Source: Lunatimonas lonarensis
GTDB taxonomy: Bacteria; Bacteroidota; Bacteroidia; Cytophagales; Cyclobacteriaceae
Direction of reading: 5' to 3'
Assembly (NCBI RefSeq): GCF_000390185.1
Contig: NZ_AQHR01000104.1
Span: 87,844 to 151,843 of the forward strand
DNA: 64,000 nt
Shown here: positions 44,908 through 53,961 of the stretch, piece by piece
Numbering within the stretch: position 1 is the first letter of the stretch
Layout of the letters: every line of letters starts with the position of its first letter
Made by a program: the position numbers and the translations under genes
Notes under the pieces: generated by a model
Databases searched by the model: none
The model's input: only the letters and a program-made list of their open reading frames with translations
What the model was told of the DNA's origin: nothing

Positions 44908-45645
44908 TTAGAAACTGAATCCGGTAGTCAGTTTAAAGAAGGAATCGTTTCCTTCAACCAAGTCTCCACCTGCTGCCAGTCTAGCAAATGCCTTACCCGA
45001 TGGGGCAGAAAACTGCACGTAGGGGCCAATCCACTGATATACCGTGGTGGAAGCAGTCACGTTTGAGCCTCCTGTGTTGGAAAGTTGCTCCCAGTGGGCA
45101 CCGATCGAGAAGAAATCACTCGCCTTTACGCCGAAGTTTGCCCAGTAGTGAAGATAAGATAATGTAGAGCCATTAGAAGGTGCCAAATCCCTTAGCGGCG
45201 CATAGTATCCAAGGTAAAACTCCCCTTCAACGGATGACTTATCCAGTCCAATCGTTAAATTAGGGACGATACCGTCTCCGAACACTGCCTCTCCTCTGGC
45301 TCCGGAAGATAAGAGGCTACCACCCAAGACCCCGATCTGTGGATTTACATCTAGCCCCTCTGCTACGGTGAAGTTCATACCCACACCAAATTCGGTCCAG
45401 TTACCCCAGCCTCCGCCAGTACCACCAGACCAGAGAATACCGTAAAATGTGAACGCCGAAGATTCTGAGAGTTCATAAGAGCCCGCAAAGAATGGATAGA
45501 ACCCGAAGAACTGATCCGAGTTCAATGTCACGTCAAAGCTGAACTTGTCATCTGACTGAGAGTACGCGGAAGAGAGTCCCAGAAACAAAATTAGAGTCAA
45601 GGCTGCAATTACCTTTGAGAAAGCTGGAATGTCGATTTTTTTCAT
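44908..45645 (-). CDS. Predicted outer-membrane beta-barrel protein
   Basis: A 245-residue protein with an N-terminal signal peptide (hydrophobic core LTLILFLGLSSAYSQ), glycine-rich strands (FTFYGILWSGGTGGGWGNWT, FGVGMNFTVAEGLDVNPQIG) and a terminal GFSF, as for outer-membrane barrels. The family name is not recognised with confidence (it resembles Bacteroidota DUF6733-like proteins). Function unknown. Confidence 0.7.
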   Translation of the reverse strand: MKKIDIPAFSKVIAALTLILFLGLSSAYSQSDDKFSFDVTLNSDQFFGFYPFFAGSYELSESSAFTFYGILWSGGTGGGWGNWTEFGVGMNFTVAEGLDVNPQIGVLGGSLLSSGARGEAVFGDGIVPNLTIGLDKSSVEGEFYLGYYAPLRDLAPSNGSTLSYLHYWANFGVKASDFFSIGAHWEQLSNTGGSNVTASTTVYQWIGPYVQFSAPSGKAFARLAAGGDLVEGNDSFFKLTTGFSF

Positions 45646-46063
45646 CTTTTTGTTTGATTTAGGTTGTTTTTAAAACTATCGAACAAACGGAATTTTATTC
45701 GTATTCAACTATTTGTTCTTTAGAAGCTCAATATTAACCTTAAATTACCAAATATGCAAATTATGATCGTTTTTAAGTTAAAATTTTTACCTACCTGCTT
45801 TTTTTACTGATTAAAATACATCTATTAGGTTTATTTTTTAACTGATAATATGTAGGTAAATTAATTTTAGTTAATACTTAATGGCTTATTTTTAAATTAT
45901 TTTAGCAATAATATTTTGTTATGTGATTTTTTTAACGAATATTAAGTAATCTAAAACAAATTGACCGAAGTAATCAAAAGTGGCTAGGAAAACAAAAAGG
46001 GCACCTGGGACGTAGCAGTCCAAGGTGCCCTTTTTGGCACAAAATAATAGTTTAGATATGCTA
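45646..46063. other. AT-rich intergenic region upstream of the barrel gene
   Basis: 418 bp without a gene. It holds the terminator of the GroES-like gene (45994-46035) and a 9-bp inverted repeat, TTTACCTAC (45786-45794) and GTAGGTAAA (45852-45860), separated by 57 bases, of unknown use. Confidence 0.55.
45994..46035 (-). terminator. Rho-independent terminator after the GroES-like gene
   Basis: AAAAAGGGCACCT (45994-46006) pairs perfectly with AGGTGCCCTTTTT (46023-46035); the loop is 16 bases. It ends the minus-strand dnaK region transcript. Confidence 0.85.
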
Positions 46064-46438
46064 TTAAAGGTCCTCTTCTCTTTCTAACATAAGAATGGCA
46101 TTTTGTGGAACGATAAAGTACTTTTCCCCCTCGTAAACCACCTCATATGCACCGTTTAGTAGAAATACCGCCAAATCTCCTTCTTTTGCCTGAAGCGGAA
46201 TGTACTTCACGCCTTCGCCCTGATCTTTCCAAGGCTCATTTTCCTCTACCGGTAGCGGAATAGGGTATCCCGGTCCTGCCTTGATGATGTATCCCTGCTG
46301 TATCTTCTCCTTTTCCTGTACCCCAGGTGGGAGATAAAGTCCGCTGGAGGTCTTTTGATCCGCCTTCTTCAACTTTATCAGCAGTCGATCCCCTACTATG
46401 ATCAGTTTTCTCAATTTATTGTCTGCGGTAAGCTCCAT
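46064..46438 (-). CDS. GroES-like co-chaperone
   Basis: A 124-residue protein of the GroES fold: IIVGDRLLIKLKKADQKTSS, GLYLPPGVQEKEKIQQGYII and EGDLAVFLLNGAYEVVYEGE follow the order of the GroES roof, mobile loop and core. It is longer than GroES (about 95 residues) because of an insertion around PIPLPVEENEPWKDQGEG. The frame is open from 46549, but that extension runs through an intergenic hairpin; 46438 (or 46441) is the plausible start. It sits after dnaK, not beside groEL, so it is probably a second, specialised GroES-like protein. Confidence 0.82.
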   Translation of the reverse strand: MELTADNKLRKLIIVGDRLLIKLKKADQKTSSGLYLPPGVQEKEKIQQGYIIKAGPGYPIPLPVEENEPWKDQGEGVKYIPLQAKEGDLAVFLLNGAYEVVYEGEKYFIVPQNAILMLEREEDL

Positions 46439-46508
46439 CATGAATCGTTTATGGTGAAAGTGCGGCATAACCGGGGCCGCCAAATTGCCATTGGAATAAT
46501 ATAACATA

Positions 46509-46543
46509 AATAACGGCATTCCATCTACCGGAACGCCGTTATT
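46509..46543 (-). other. Hairpin between dnaK and the GroES-like gene
   Basis: AATAACGGCATTCC (46509-46522) pairs with GGAACGCCGTTATT (46530-46543) with one mismatch and a 7-base loop. The T-run after the stem on the minus strand is weak, so it may attenuate or process, rather than fully terminate, the dnaK transcript. Confidence 0.6.
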
Positions 46544-46568
46544 GACCAAACGCTGGAAGACTCAGGTG

Positions 46569-48488
46569 CTATTTCTTGCCCTCCTCATTCACCTCCTCAT
46601 AGTCTACATCGGACACGCCATCACCTGAAGCATTCGATGGACCTTCCTGTCCAGCCTGTTCCCCTGTGCCGGGGGCTCCCTGAGTTGCGTTATAAATTTC
46701 CTGCGATGCTGCTGCCCATGCATTGTTCAGCGATTCGATACCCGCGTCAATGGCCGATAGGTCCTGCGACTTATGGGCCGCTCTTAAGGTATCGAGCGCC
46801 GAATTGATTGCCGACTTATTTCCGTCTGACAACTTATCTCCGTATTCCTTCAGTTGCTTCTCTGTTTGGAAAATCTGACCATCTGCCTGATTCAATTTGT
46901 CAATTTTTTCTTTTTCCGCCTTATCAGATGCAGCATTTGCCTCAGCCTCGCGTTTCATCCGTTCTATCTCATCTTGAGAAAGACCAGAAGATGCTTCAAT
47001 CTTGATTTTTTGCTCTTTACCAGTACCCTTATCTTTCGCGGACACACTCAAAATACCGTTTGCATCGATATCGAATGTCACTTCTATTTGAGGAACACCC
47101 CTGGGAGCAGGTGGGATATCGGCCAATTGGAACCTTCCGATGCTGCGGTTATCTTTGGCAAGCGGGCGCTCTCCTTGCAAGACATGAATATCCACCGCAG
47201 GTTGGTTATCTGCGGCCGTAGAGAACACTTCCGATTTTTTAGTTGGGATCGTTGTATTTGCCTCGATCAATTTGGTGAGTACACCGCCCATGGTCTCAAT
47301 TCCCAATGAAAGCGGCGTAACGTCCAATAGCAATACATCCTTCACTTCCCCGGTCAATACACCACCCTGAATGGCTGCGCCAATCGCTACCACCTCATCC
47401 GGATTCACGCCTTTAGAAGGCTTCTTGCCAAAGAATTTTTCGACTTCTTCCTGAATCTTTGGAATACGCGTTGATCCACCAACCAAGATGACTTCGTCGA
47501 TGTCAGATGGAGAAAGACCTGCATCGCTCATGGCCTTTTTAACAGGTTCAAGCGACCTTCTGATCAGGCTTTCTGAAAGCTGCTCAAACTTTGCCCTTGA
47601 AAGGCTTCGGACCAAGTGTTTTGGACCGGACTGGGTCGCTGTAATATAGGGCAAGTTAATCTCAGTGCTAGAGGAACTAGACAGTTCGATCTTTGCCTTT
47701 TCAGCTGCCTCCTTTAATCGCTGAAGTGCCATGGGATCCTTTCTGAGATCCATATCCTCCTCTGCTTTAAATTCGTCCGCCAGCCAGTTGATGATAACCT
47801 GGTCAAAATCATCTCCCCCGAGATGCACGTCGCCGTTGGTAGATTTAACCTCAAACACGCCGTCACCTAACTCAAGGATGGAAATATCAAAGGTACCGCC
47901 GCCCAAATCATAGACGGCAATCTTCATGTCCTTGTTCTTTTTGTCCAAGCCATACGCCAAAGCAGCCGCCGTTGGCTCATTGATAATCCGTTTTACTTCC
48001 AAACCGGCGATCTGACCAGCCTCCTTTGTTGCCTGCCTTTCGGCGTCGTTAAAGTAGGCGGGGACTGTGATAACCGCCTCGGTAATACCCTGACCCAAGA
48101 AATCTTCTGCGGTGGATTTCATTTTTTGAAGTATCATTGCTGATATCTCCTGTGGCGTGTAGTTTCTGTCACCGATTTTTACGACTACCGTATCATTCGA
48201 TCCCTTGTCTATTCTGTAGGAGATGTGTTTTTTCTCCTCGGTAATTTCCGAGAATTTCTTTCCCATGAAACGCTTGACCGAAGAAACCGTATTTTGCGGA
48301 TTGGTAATGGCCTGACGCTTGGCAGGATCCCCCACCTTTCGCTCGCCGTTTCCATTATCCAAAAACGCCACTATAGATGGCGTGGTCCTTCTCCCTTCAC
48401 TGTTTTGGATAACTACAGGCTCACTTCCCTCCATTACGGCCACGCATGAGTTGGTAGTCCCCAAGTCAATACCTATGATTTTTCCCAT
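46569..48488 (-). CDS. dnaK: Molecular chaperone DnaK (Hsp70)
   Basis: A 639-residue Hsp70. The ATPase domain opens with [20 protein letters not shown] and contains [40 protein letters not shown] and [20 protein letters not shown]. The substrate-binding domain begins near residue 390 ([20 protein letters not shown]), and the lid and disordered tail end in [13 protein letters not shown]. It refolds and protects nascent and stressed proteins with DnaJ and GrpE, neither of which is in this window. No clear sigma-type promoter was found upstream. Confidence 0.98.
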   Translation of the reverse strand: MGKIIGIDLGTTNSCVAVMEGSEPVVIQNSEGRRTTPSIVAFLDNGNGERKVGDPAKRQAITNPQNTVSSVKRFMGKKFSEITEEKKHISYRIDKGSNDTVVVKIGDRNYTPQEISAMILQKMKSTAEDFLGQGITEAVITVPAYFNDAERQATKEAGQIAGLEVKRIINEPTAAALAYGLDKKNKDMKIAVYDLGGGTFDISILELGDGVFEVKSTNGDVHLGGDDFDQVIINWLADEFKAEEDMDLRKDPMALQRLKEAAEKAKIELSSSSSTEINLPYITATQSGPKHLVRSLSRAKFEQLSESLIRRSLEPVKKAMSDAGLSPSDIDEVILVGGSTRIPKIQEEVEKFFGKKPSKGVNPDEVVAIGAAIQGGVLTGEVKDVLLLDVTPLSLGIETMGGVLTKLIEANTTIPTKKSEVFSTAADNQPAVDIHVLQGERPLAKDNRSIGRFQLADIPPAPRGVPQIEVTFDIDANGILSVSAKDKGTGKEQKIKIEASSGLSQDEIERMKREAEANAASDKAEKEKIDKLNQADGQIFQTEKQLKEYGDKLSDGNKSAINSALDTLRAAHKSQDLSAIDAGIESLNNAWAAASQEIYNATQGAPGTGEQAGQEGPSNASGDGVSDVDYEEVNEEGKK

Positions 48489-49017
48489 GATGTATGTTTT
48501 TTGAATTTATAAGTTCTTCGTTTGGGATACCGATTATCAACAGGTGTGCCAAGCGATGCACCACCGCGTTTTATGCCAAATTGACAGATGGCTTCACTGG
48601 ATTTTTTCCGAATTGGCAGAAAAAGCAGTGGAATTTTATTTTTTTGGCATGGTTTTCCCTATGAGAATAATTCACTACGTACTACCACGTCGTCGTTTCG
48701 AATATTACCCGGTTCGGAGGGCAAATAGCCATCTCAATCTTTGCCCGTCTGGGTATTTCAGTCGTAAATCAGTAGGAAACTTCTCCTTTCATTTGATTGG
48801 GGGTTAGTTGAAAGTGTAACGCTTGGAAAGGGGCAATGATTCTTTCTGTTTTTACGCTTTTTGTTAGAAAGTGAATTTCAGCTAATGAAAAATGCCTATG
48901 CCCGATAAAGTTTAATTGGGGTTAAAATGTAAATATAAATTCTTGCCATAATTTAAAAAATTTTCAGTATCGTGTATGCTCGCAACCACCATTTCAAATT
49001 CTCTAAAAAAAGTTTTC

Positions 49018-49030
49018 GTATATGAAATAC
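49018..49030. promoter_or_regulatory. Imperfect GTATT-N3-AATAC-type palindrome upstream of beta-helix gene 1
   Basis: GTATA-TGA-AATAC differs by one base in its left arm from the palindrome at 17901-17913. Both lie beside the identical 14-mer CTAAAAAAAGTTTT. The distance to the gene (about 250 bp) makes direct control uncertain. Confidence 0.3.
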
Positions 49031-49194
49031 TTTTTTATTAATATTACAAGCGGTATTGTGGATTTGAAACTTTTTTACGCCCAGCTTCACCCCGGGTAGT
49101 GAAAAGGAGAATCCAACGCAATCAGCCTGATAGCTAATCACCCTATGTTAGCTTTCATAGCCTTGGGAGAATGGTTGATATAACCAGCCATTCT

Positions 49195-49216
49195 TTAGTT
49201 GCCCATTAGTTGCCCA
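49195..49216 (+). repeat. Tandem duplicate of TTAGTTGCCCA
   Basis: The 11-mer TTAGTTGCCCA occurs twice back to back, 68 bp before the start codon of beta-helix gene 1. It could be a pair of half-sites on one face of the DNA. Confidence 0.6.
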
Positions 49217-49283
49217 AAATAATACGGATAGAATTAACTCTACAACCAACGCCTACAATTAAAACCATCAACCCTAAAGGTAA

Positions 49284-52200
49284 ATGAAAACAAGTTTAAC
49301 CTACCTGTTATTCGCTGTCCTTCTTCTTGGCTTGACCATGAAACCCGTTCAAGCGACCAATTATTACTTTTCGTCTTCTATCGGAGATGATTCAAGAACG
49401 GCAACTACCGCCCAGAACCCAAGCACTCCTTGGCGTAGTATAAGCAAGCTTAATGCCATTTTTTCGAGTTTACGCCCAGGAGATGCGGTGTATTTCCAGC
49501 GTGGCGACGTATTCTATGGCTCGATTCATATCAACGCATCCGGCACTTCCTCTAATCCGATCAGAATAGGAGCCTATGGGACTGGGTCTGCACCGGTAAT
49601 TACTGGCCTCAGCGAGGTCACTGGTTGGAGAAATTTGGGAAATGGGATTTTCGAGAGTACTAACACCTTTGGGGCATCCGGGGTAAGCGTGGTCTTGATG
49701 GACGGCGAAATTCAGGAGATGGGTAGGTTTCCGAATAGAGCTGTTGAAGATGGGGGATATCTGACCATCACCGGAATAAACGGTAACAATAGTCTTTCTA
49801 GTACACAACTTCCATCAAGCCCGAATTTCACCGGAGGTGAGGCTGTCATTAGGAAAGTTCAATGGATTATTGACCGCCATCCAATAACTTCGCATAGCGG
49901 AAATTCCATTAATTATAGCGGATCAACCGGTTATCTGGCCAGTATCAACTATGGTTTTTTTATCCAGGACCACATAAATACGCTCGATCTAGAAGGGGAG
50001 TGGTTTTACAACAGAACTTCTAGGCGATTGAATTTTTTCTTTGGTTCAACCAATCCAACCTCCCGAAGGGTATCGTTGGTGACGCTGGACCATCTGCTTA
50101 CAAAAAGCTTTGGCTCGAGCAATGTTGTTGTCGAAGGGCTCCATTTTCGGGGATCAAACAAGGATGCAGTACATCTTTCCGGCGGTTCAGGGATCAAGGT
50201 TAGAAACAATTTGATAGAGTTTGCGGGGGAAAATGGTATTTATGTTACAAGTGTTTTAGAGCTCGAAATAGACAATTGCGTCGTATCAACTTCCTTAAAT
50301 TCAGGTATTTATTTAAGGTTTGGAAACCCTGGAGCCAGAGTAACTAATAACAGGGTAGAAAATAGCTCATTTTTCCAAGGGGGGGCACAAAGCAGCAGTA
50401 ATAACGGGGTTGGGATCTTTGCAGGCTCGGATAACATACTAGTTGAAAATAATATCGTAACCAATACAGGCTACAACGGGATCCATTTTAACGGAAATGG
50501 AACAATCGTTAGGAATAACCTGGTAGATGGATATTGTATCCACAAAAACGATGGAGGGGGTATCTATTCTTTCGGAGGGCAAGATGGAACGGTCTTTAGG
50601 GGGAGACAAGTTGATGGAAATATCATTGTCAATGGCCTTGGATCCAATGTAGGCACTCCAAGGGAGTTTGACTTAAACTTCAAACCCCACGCCAGCGGGA
50701 TCTTCCTGGATGACAACGTGACCGGGGTTCGCGTGGTGAACAACACGATCGCCCATACGGACTATACGGGCATCAAATTGGCTAACGTTAGGGATATTCA
50801 GGTGCATAACAACACCTTTTACGACACAGACAGCCATATTCTGCTGGGCAACAGCAATAATGGTGGCGATACCCGAAATGTCACTATCACAAACAACACG
50901 TTCTTTTCAAAGAATGGAGACCAGGCTGCCGTAACCATTAGAACCAACAAAGATGACATAGCCCAAATGGCTGATTTTGATAACAACAGGTACACCAGTC
51001 CGCTGGGCCATCAGCGGAATTTTTCCCTGACTTATCAATCTGGGTCAACGAGGCAGACGGAAATTTTGGATTTAGGCAGGTGGCAAACCCGTTTTAACAA
51101 AGATATAAACTCGCGCTTTTTCTCTCCCGGACTGAAACCTTTTGACATCGTTGGCTTCTCCGGGCCATCGCTGTATACATCCGGATCCTTTGAGAGCAAT
51201 TCAAACGGTATTAACTGCAGCCAATGTCAAATCTCCCGCGTTTTGGGAGTTTTGACAGGGTATGCTCTCCAAATATCCAGTCCAGGTTATTCCGTTGCGC
51301 GGGTATCGGTTAGGTCTATTAAGGCGAATACTGATTATATTCTTTCCTTTCGAGGTGTTTCCAATATACCTGGATCACTGAGGGTCTTTCTTCGGTTTTC
51401 GGGTTCGCCATGGGAGCAGTTTTCCAATACCTCAGTGGTAAACTTGGGTACTCGTGCCAATGAGTTTAATGTTCATCTAACTTCATCCATCAATGTAGAA
51501 GACGCCGTTATCATGTTGGTTTCCGACGATGGAAATTGGACCTATTGGCTCGATGATCTTTCGTTCAGAGAGGCAGAGGTAAATGTAACGAAGCCAGAGG
51601 AGGTTTTTCTATTTGAATACAATGCTTCCAAGACGAAAAAAACCGTTCCATTGAATGGATCCTACGTGGACGCGTGGAACAGGACCTACAGTAATAGGAT
51701 CGAACTAGATCCGTTCACATCCATGGTTTTGATTCGTACAGATGGGAAGAACGAAACCTCTCCGGTTGCTCCACCTTCTATTCAGCTTACTGCACCGTCA
51801 AACAATCAGCAATTTGATTTCGGGACTGCCGTCAATCTTACAGCAAATGCTAGTTCTCAGTCGAGTTCCATTGTGAGGGTAAACTATTTCAGTGGAGAAC
51901 AACAAATAGGAAGTACTACTTCTGCACCTTATTCCTTCAGATGGAATGCGCCACTTGGTACACACCAACTAAGGGCGCAGGCCGTTGACGCGAATGGACA
52001 ATCAACCTTTTCGGAGCCGATTACGGTCGTTGTCCGCCAGCCGACTACATCTATAGGGAACGGGACGACGGATGGTATCAATGGAGTATCTATTAACTTT
52101 GGAACTACTTCACCGGGAGAGTTTCAGGGCATAACGTATATACCGGTTGCTGGTACCTCTATACAAACCAGCAATTATAACAACATTGTTCGTACCGCTT

Positions 52201-53849
52201 CAAGTAATATCAGTATCTATCAATCAGCGGCTTTTGCTCCAAGCATGAAATTTGATATTCCGGTAGAAAATGGTTCCTACACGGTGATTACCTATCACCA
52301 TGAGGTGTATTTTGGGGTTTCCGGCCCGGCAGCCACAGAAGGCCAGCGGGTATTCGACATAGCAATCGAAGGGAATGTAGTGAAGAAAGACCTGGATTTG
52401 TTCAGGGAATTCAAAAATACCGAAACGGCACTTACCTTCGAAAACATTGTCGTCGCCGATGGCGTACTGACAGTTGAACTAACTGCCAGTGCTAATAATG
52501 CTATCATCGCCGCCATACAGGTAATACCAAATAGAGTGGAAGAAAGCAGGGGTGGCTTTTCACTGTTTATCAATGCCGGGGGTAGAACAAATGAACACCA
52601 CGATGGGAATGTGTTCATAAGTGACTTTGCTACACCGTTCTTTTCTAGTTCCAACACCAATGAAAACACCTTGTCGAGTTCAATTCCTTTGTTTCAGACC
52701 CACCGTTTTGCGGCGGATCTGAGATATACGATTCCAGTCCCGAACGGTACCTATGTGGTGACAACTTATCATAAGGAAAACCATTTTGGTTCAAATGGGA
52801 TTACTGCGCGCCAAGGTCAACGGGTTTTTGATATCTGGCTGGAGGGAGTTGTCGTTAAAAAGGACATAGATATGTTCCTGGAAACCTCCAATAGGGAAAT
52901 GAAATTGGTGTTTGATGATATAGTCGTTCGGGACGGAGTACTTGATTTAAGGTTGTTGGCCTCTACAAACAATGCGATCATCTCGGGCATAGGGCTGGTT
53001 TCCAAAGATGGGGCAAGCCTGGAAGAAGATAGTAGGCCTTCATTCTTTATCAATACAGGAAGCAGTGATCCAGTGACTTATGGAGGCTATAGCTTTAGTT
53101 CGGATTTCAATCCGTCGTATTTCTCGGGGGCTTCTAATATAAGCAGTTTCTCGGGGGCAAGTAGTGAGCGCCTATTCCAATCGCATCGGTTTGCCCCGGA
53201 TTTGAGGTACAAAATCCCAGTGGCCAATGGAAGCTATACCGTGGTTACTTTCCACAACGAAACGTACTTTGGTAAACGGATCTCCTTAACAGGGCCCAGG
53301 AGGCGTGTATTCGACATTTATGTCGAGGGAGATTTGAAGCAACGCGATCTTGACTTGTTCGTAGAGTCTGAAAATAGGCCTATCGTACTAACATTCGAGA
53401 ATATACTGGTGGGTGACGAATTACTAGAGATCGATTTGATAGCCAGTATCAACAACGCAACCATTTCAGGAATAGCGGTAATACCTCAGGGTGCAAACGT
53501 CTCAATGGGGACCAGTAACCTAAGGCAAGTTCGTGAATTTTTCACGGTAGATGCCAATATGGGGGGTACTTTCTTGTCGGGCTTTGAAGAAGGAAGTGAC
53601 TCAAAGGTTTTCCCGAACCCCGCCTCTCATGTCGCTTACCTCAAATTGGTAGAGGATCTATTGGACTTTACGGTTCAGATTTCAAATACAAGTGGTCAGA
53701 TAGTTCAGACTTATCCGGCTAGAGGAATGTCCTATAACGACGGCAACTACGAAATACCTGTAGGACACCTTCCCAAGGGGATATATATTCTTACGGTCAT
53801 GACCGAGAGAGAAATGGTCCTCAGACACAAGTTAATTGTGAATCCATAG
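49284..53849 (+). CDS. Secreted right-handed beta-helix protein 1 with Ig-like, malectin-like and T9SS sorting domains
   Basis: A 1521-residue exported protein. The signal peptide covers residues 1-24 (cleavage near VQA-TNYYF). Residues about 25-620 form a right-handed parallel beta-helix with many Asn/Gly turns (VRNNLIEFAGENGIYVTSVL, ILVENNIVTNTGYNGIHFNG), the fold of polysaccharide lyases and related enzymes. Next come a carbohydrate-binding-like beta-sandwich (about 632-760), an Ig-like domain (about 832-918) and three malectin-like domains (about 928-1082, 1092-1240, 1251-1402; signature GQRVFDI-IEG and NNAII). A T9SS type A sorting domain follows (about 1442-1521, KVFPNPASHVAYLKL). It is likely secreted and surface-attached. 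Catalytic residues were not identified. Confidence 0.88.
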   Translation: MKTSLTYLLFAVLLLGLTMKPVQATNYYFSSSIGDDSRTATTAQNPSTPWRSISKLNAIFSSLRPGDAVYFQRGDVFYGSIHINASGTSSNPIRIGAYGTGSAPVITGLSEVTGWRNLGNGIFESTNTFGASGVSVVLMDGEIQEMGRFPNRAVEDGGYLTITGINGNNSLSSTQLPSSPNFTGGEAVIRKVQWIIDRHPITSHSGNSINYSGSTGYLASINYGFFIQDHINTLDLEGEWFYNRTSRRLNFFFGSTNPTSRRVSLVTLDHLLTKSFGSSNVVVEGLHFRGSNKDAVHLSGGSGIKVRNNLIEFAGENGIYVTSVLELEIDNCVVSTSLNSGIYLRFGNPGARVTNNRVENSSFFQGGAQSSSNNGVGIFAGSDNILVENNIVTNTGYNGIHFNGNGTIVRNNLVDGYCIHKNDGGGIYSFGGQDGTVFRGRQVDGNIIVNGLGSNVGTPREFDLNFKPHASGIFLDDNVTGVRVVNNTIAHTDYTGIKLANVRDIQVHNNTFYDTDSHILLGNSNNGGDTRNVTITNNTFFSKNGDQAAVTIRTNKDDIAQMADFDNNRYTSPLGHQRNFSLTYQSGSTRQTEILDLGRWQTRFNKDINSRFFSPGLKPFDIVGFSGPSLYTSGSFESNSNGINCSQCQISRVLGVLTGYALQISSPGYSVARVSVRSIKANTDYILSFRGVSNIPGSLRVFLRFSGSPWEQFSNTSVVNLGTRANEFNVHLTSSINVEDAVIMLVSDDGNWTYWLDDLSFREAEVNVTKPEEVFLFEYNASKTKKTVPLNGSYVDAWNRTYSNRIELDPFTSMVLIRTDGKNETSPVAPPSIQLTAPSNNQQFDFGTAVNLTANASSQSSSIVRVNYFSGEQQIGSTTSAPYSFRWNAPLGTHQLRAQAVDANGQSTFSEPITVVVRQPTTSIGNGTTDGINGVSINFGTTSPGEFQGITYIPVAGTSIQTSNYNNIVRTASSNISIYQSAAFAPSMKFDIPVENGSYTVITYHHEVYFGVSGPAATEGQRVFDIAIEGNVVKKDLDLFREFKNTETALTFENIVVADGVLTVELTASANNAIIAAIQVIPNRVEESRGGFSLFINAGGRTNEHHDGNVFISDFATPFFSSSNTNENTLSSSIPLFQTHRFAADLRYTIPVPNGTYVVTTYHKENHFGSNGITARQGQRVFDIWLEGVVVKKDIDMFLETSNREMKLVFDDIVVRDGVLDLRLLASTNNAIISGIGLVSKDGASLEEDSRPSFFINTGSSDPVTYGGYSFSSDFNPSYFSGASNISSFSGASSERLFQSHRFAPDLRYKIPVANGSYTVVTFHNETYFGKRISLTGPRRRVFDIYVEGDLKQRDLDLFVESENRPIVLTFENILVGDELLEIDLIASINNATISGIAVIPQGANVSMGTSNLRQVREFFTVDANMGGTFLSGFEEGSDSKVFPNPASHVAYLKLVEDLLDFTVQISNTSGQIVQTYPARGMSYNDGNYEIPVGHLPKGIYILTVMTEREMVLRHKLIVNP

Positions 53850-53871
53850 TATCAGTGCCAAAAAATAAGGA

Positions 53872-53900
53872 AAGCCTGTGTTAGTAAATACAGGCTTTTT
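53872..53900 (+). terminator. Rho-independent terminator after beta-helix gene 1
   Basis: AAGCCTGT (53872-53879) pairs with ACAGGCTT (53890-53897) and continues into T residues. It covers the first codons of the open reading frame that follows, which helps to decide the next gene's start. Confidence 0.8.
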
Positions 53901-53961
53901 TATTTTTTGGTATATTAACGCAATATTATTGAGGAAAAAAGATCAACAGAATCGGATTGGG

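Larger units (their letters stand above)
48489..49283. other. 795-bp divergent intergenic region (dnaK / beta-helix gene 1)
   Basis: No convincing gene. It contains CTAAAAAAAGTTTT at 49003-49016 and an imperfect GTATA-TGA-AATAC palindrome at 49018-49030 (related to the sites before the phosphoglycosyl transferases), and an 11-bp tandem repeat at 49195-49216. An ORF at 48544-48807 has no protein-like features and is left out. Confidence 0.55.

Noticed and set aside
48489..48600. TGGCAC-type sequence resembling a sigma-54 promoter before dnaK (minus strand)
   Set aside because: The -12 part reads TTGA instead of TTGC, and the match is to one element only.
48544..48807. 87-codon plus-strand ORF upstream of dnaK
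   Set aside because: No protein-like pattern, no clear start signal, and it lies in the dnaK upstream region; treated as chance.
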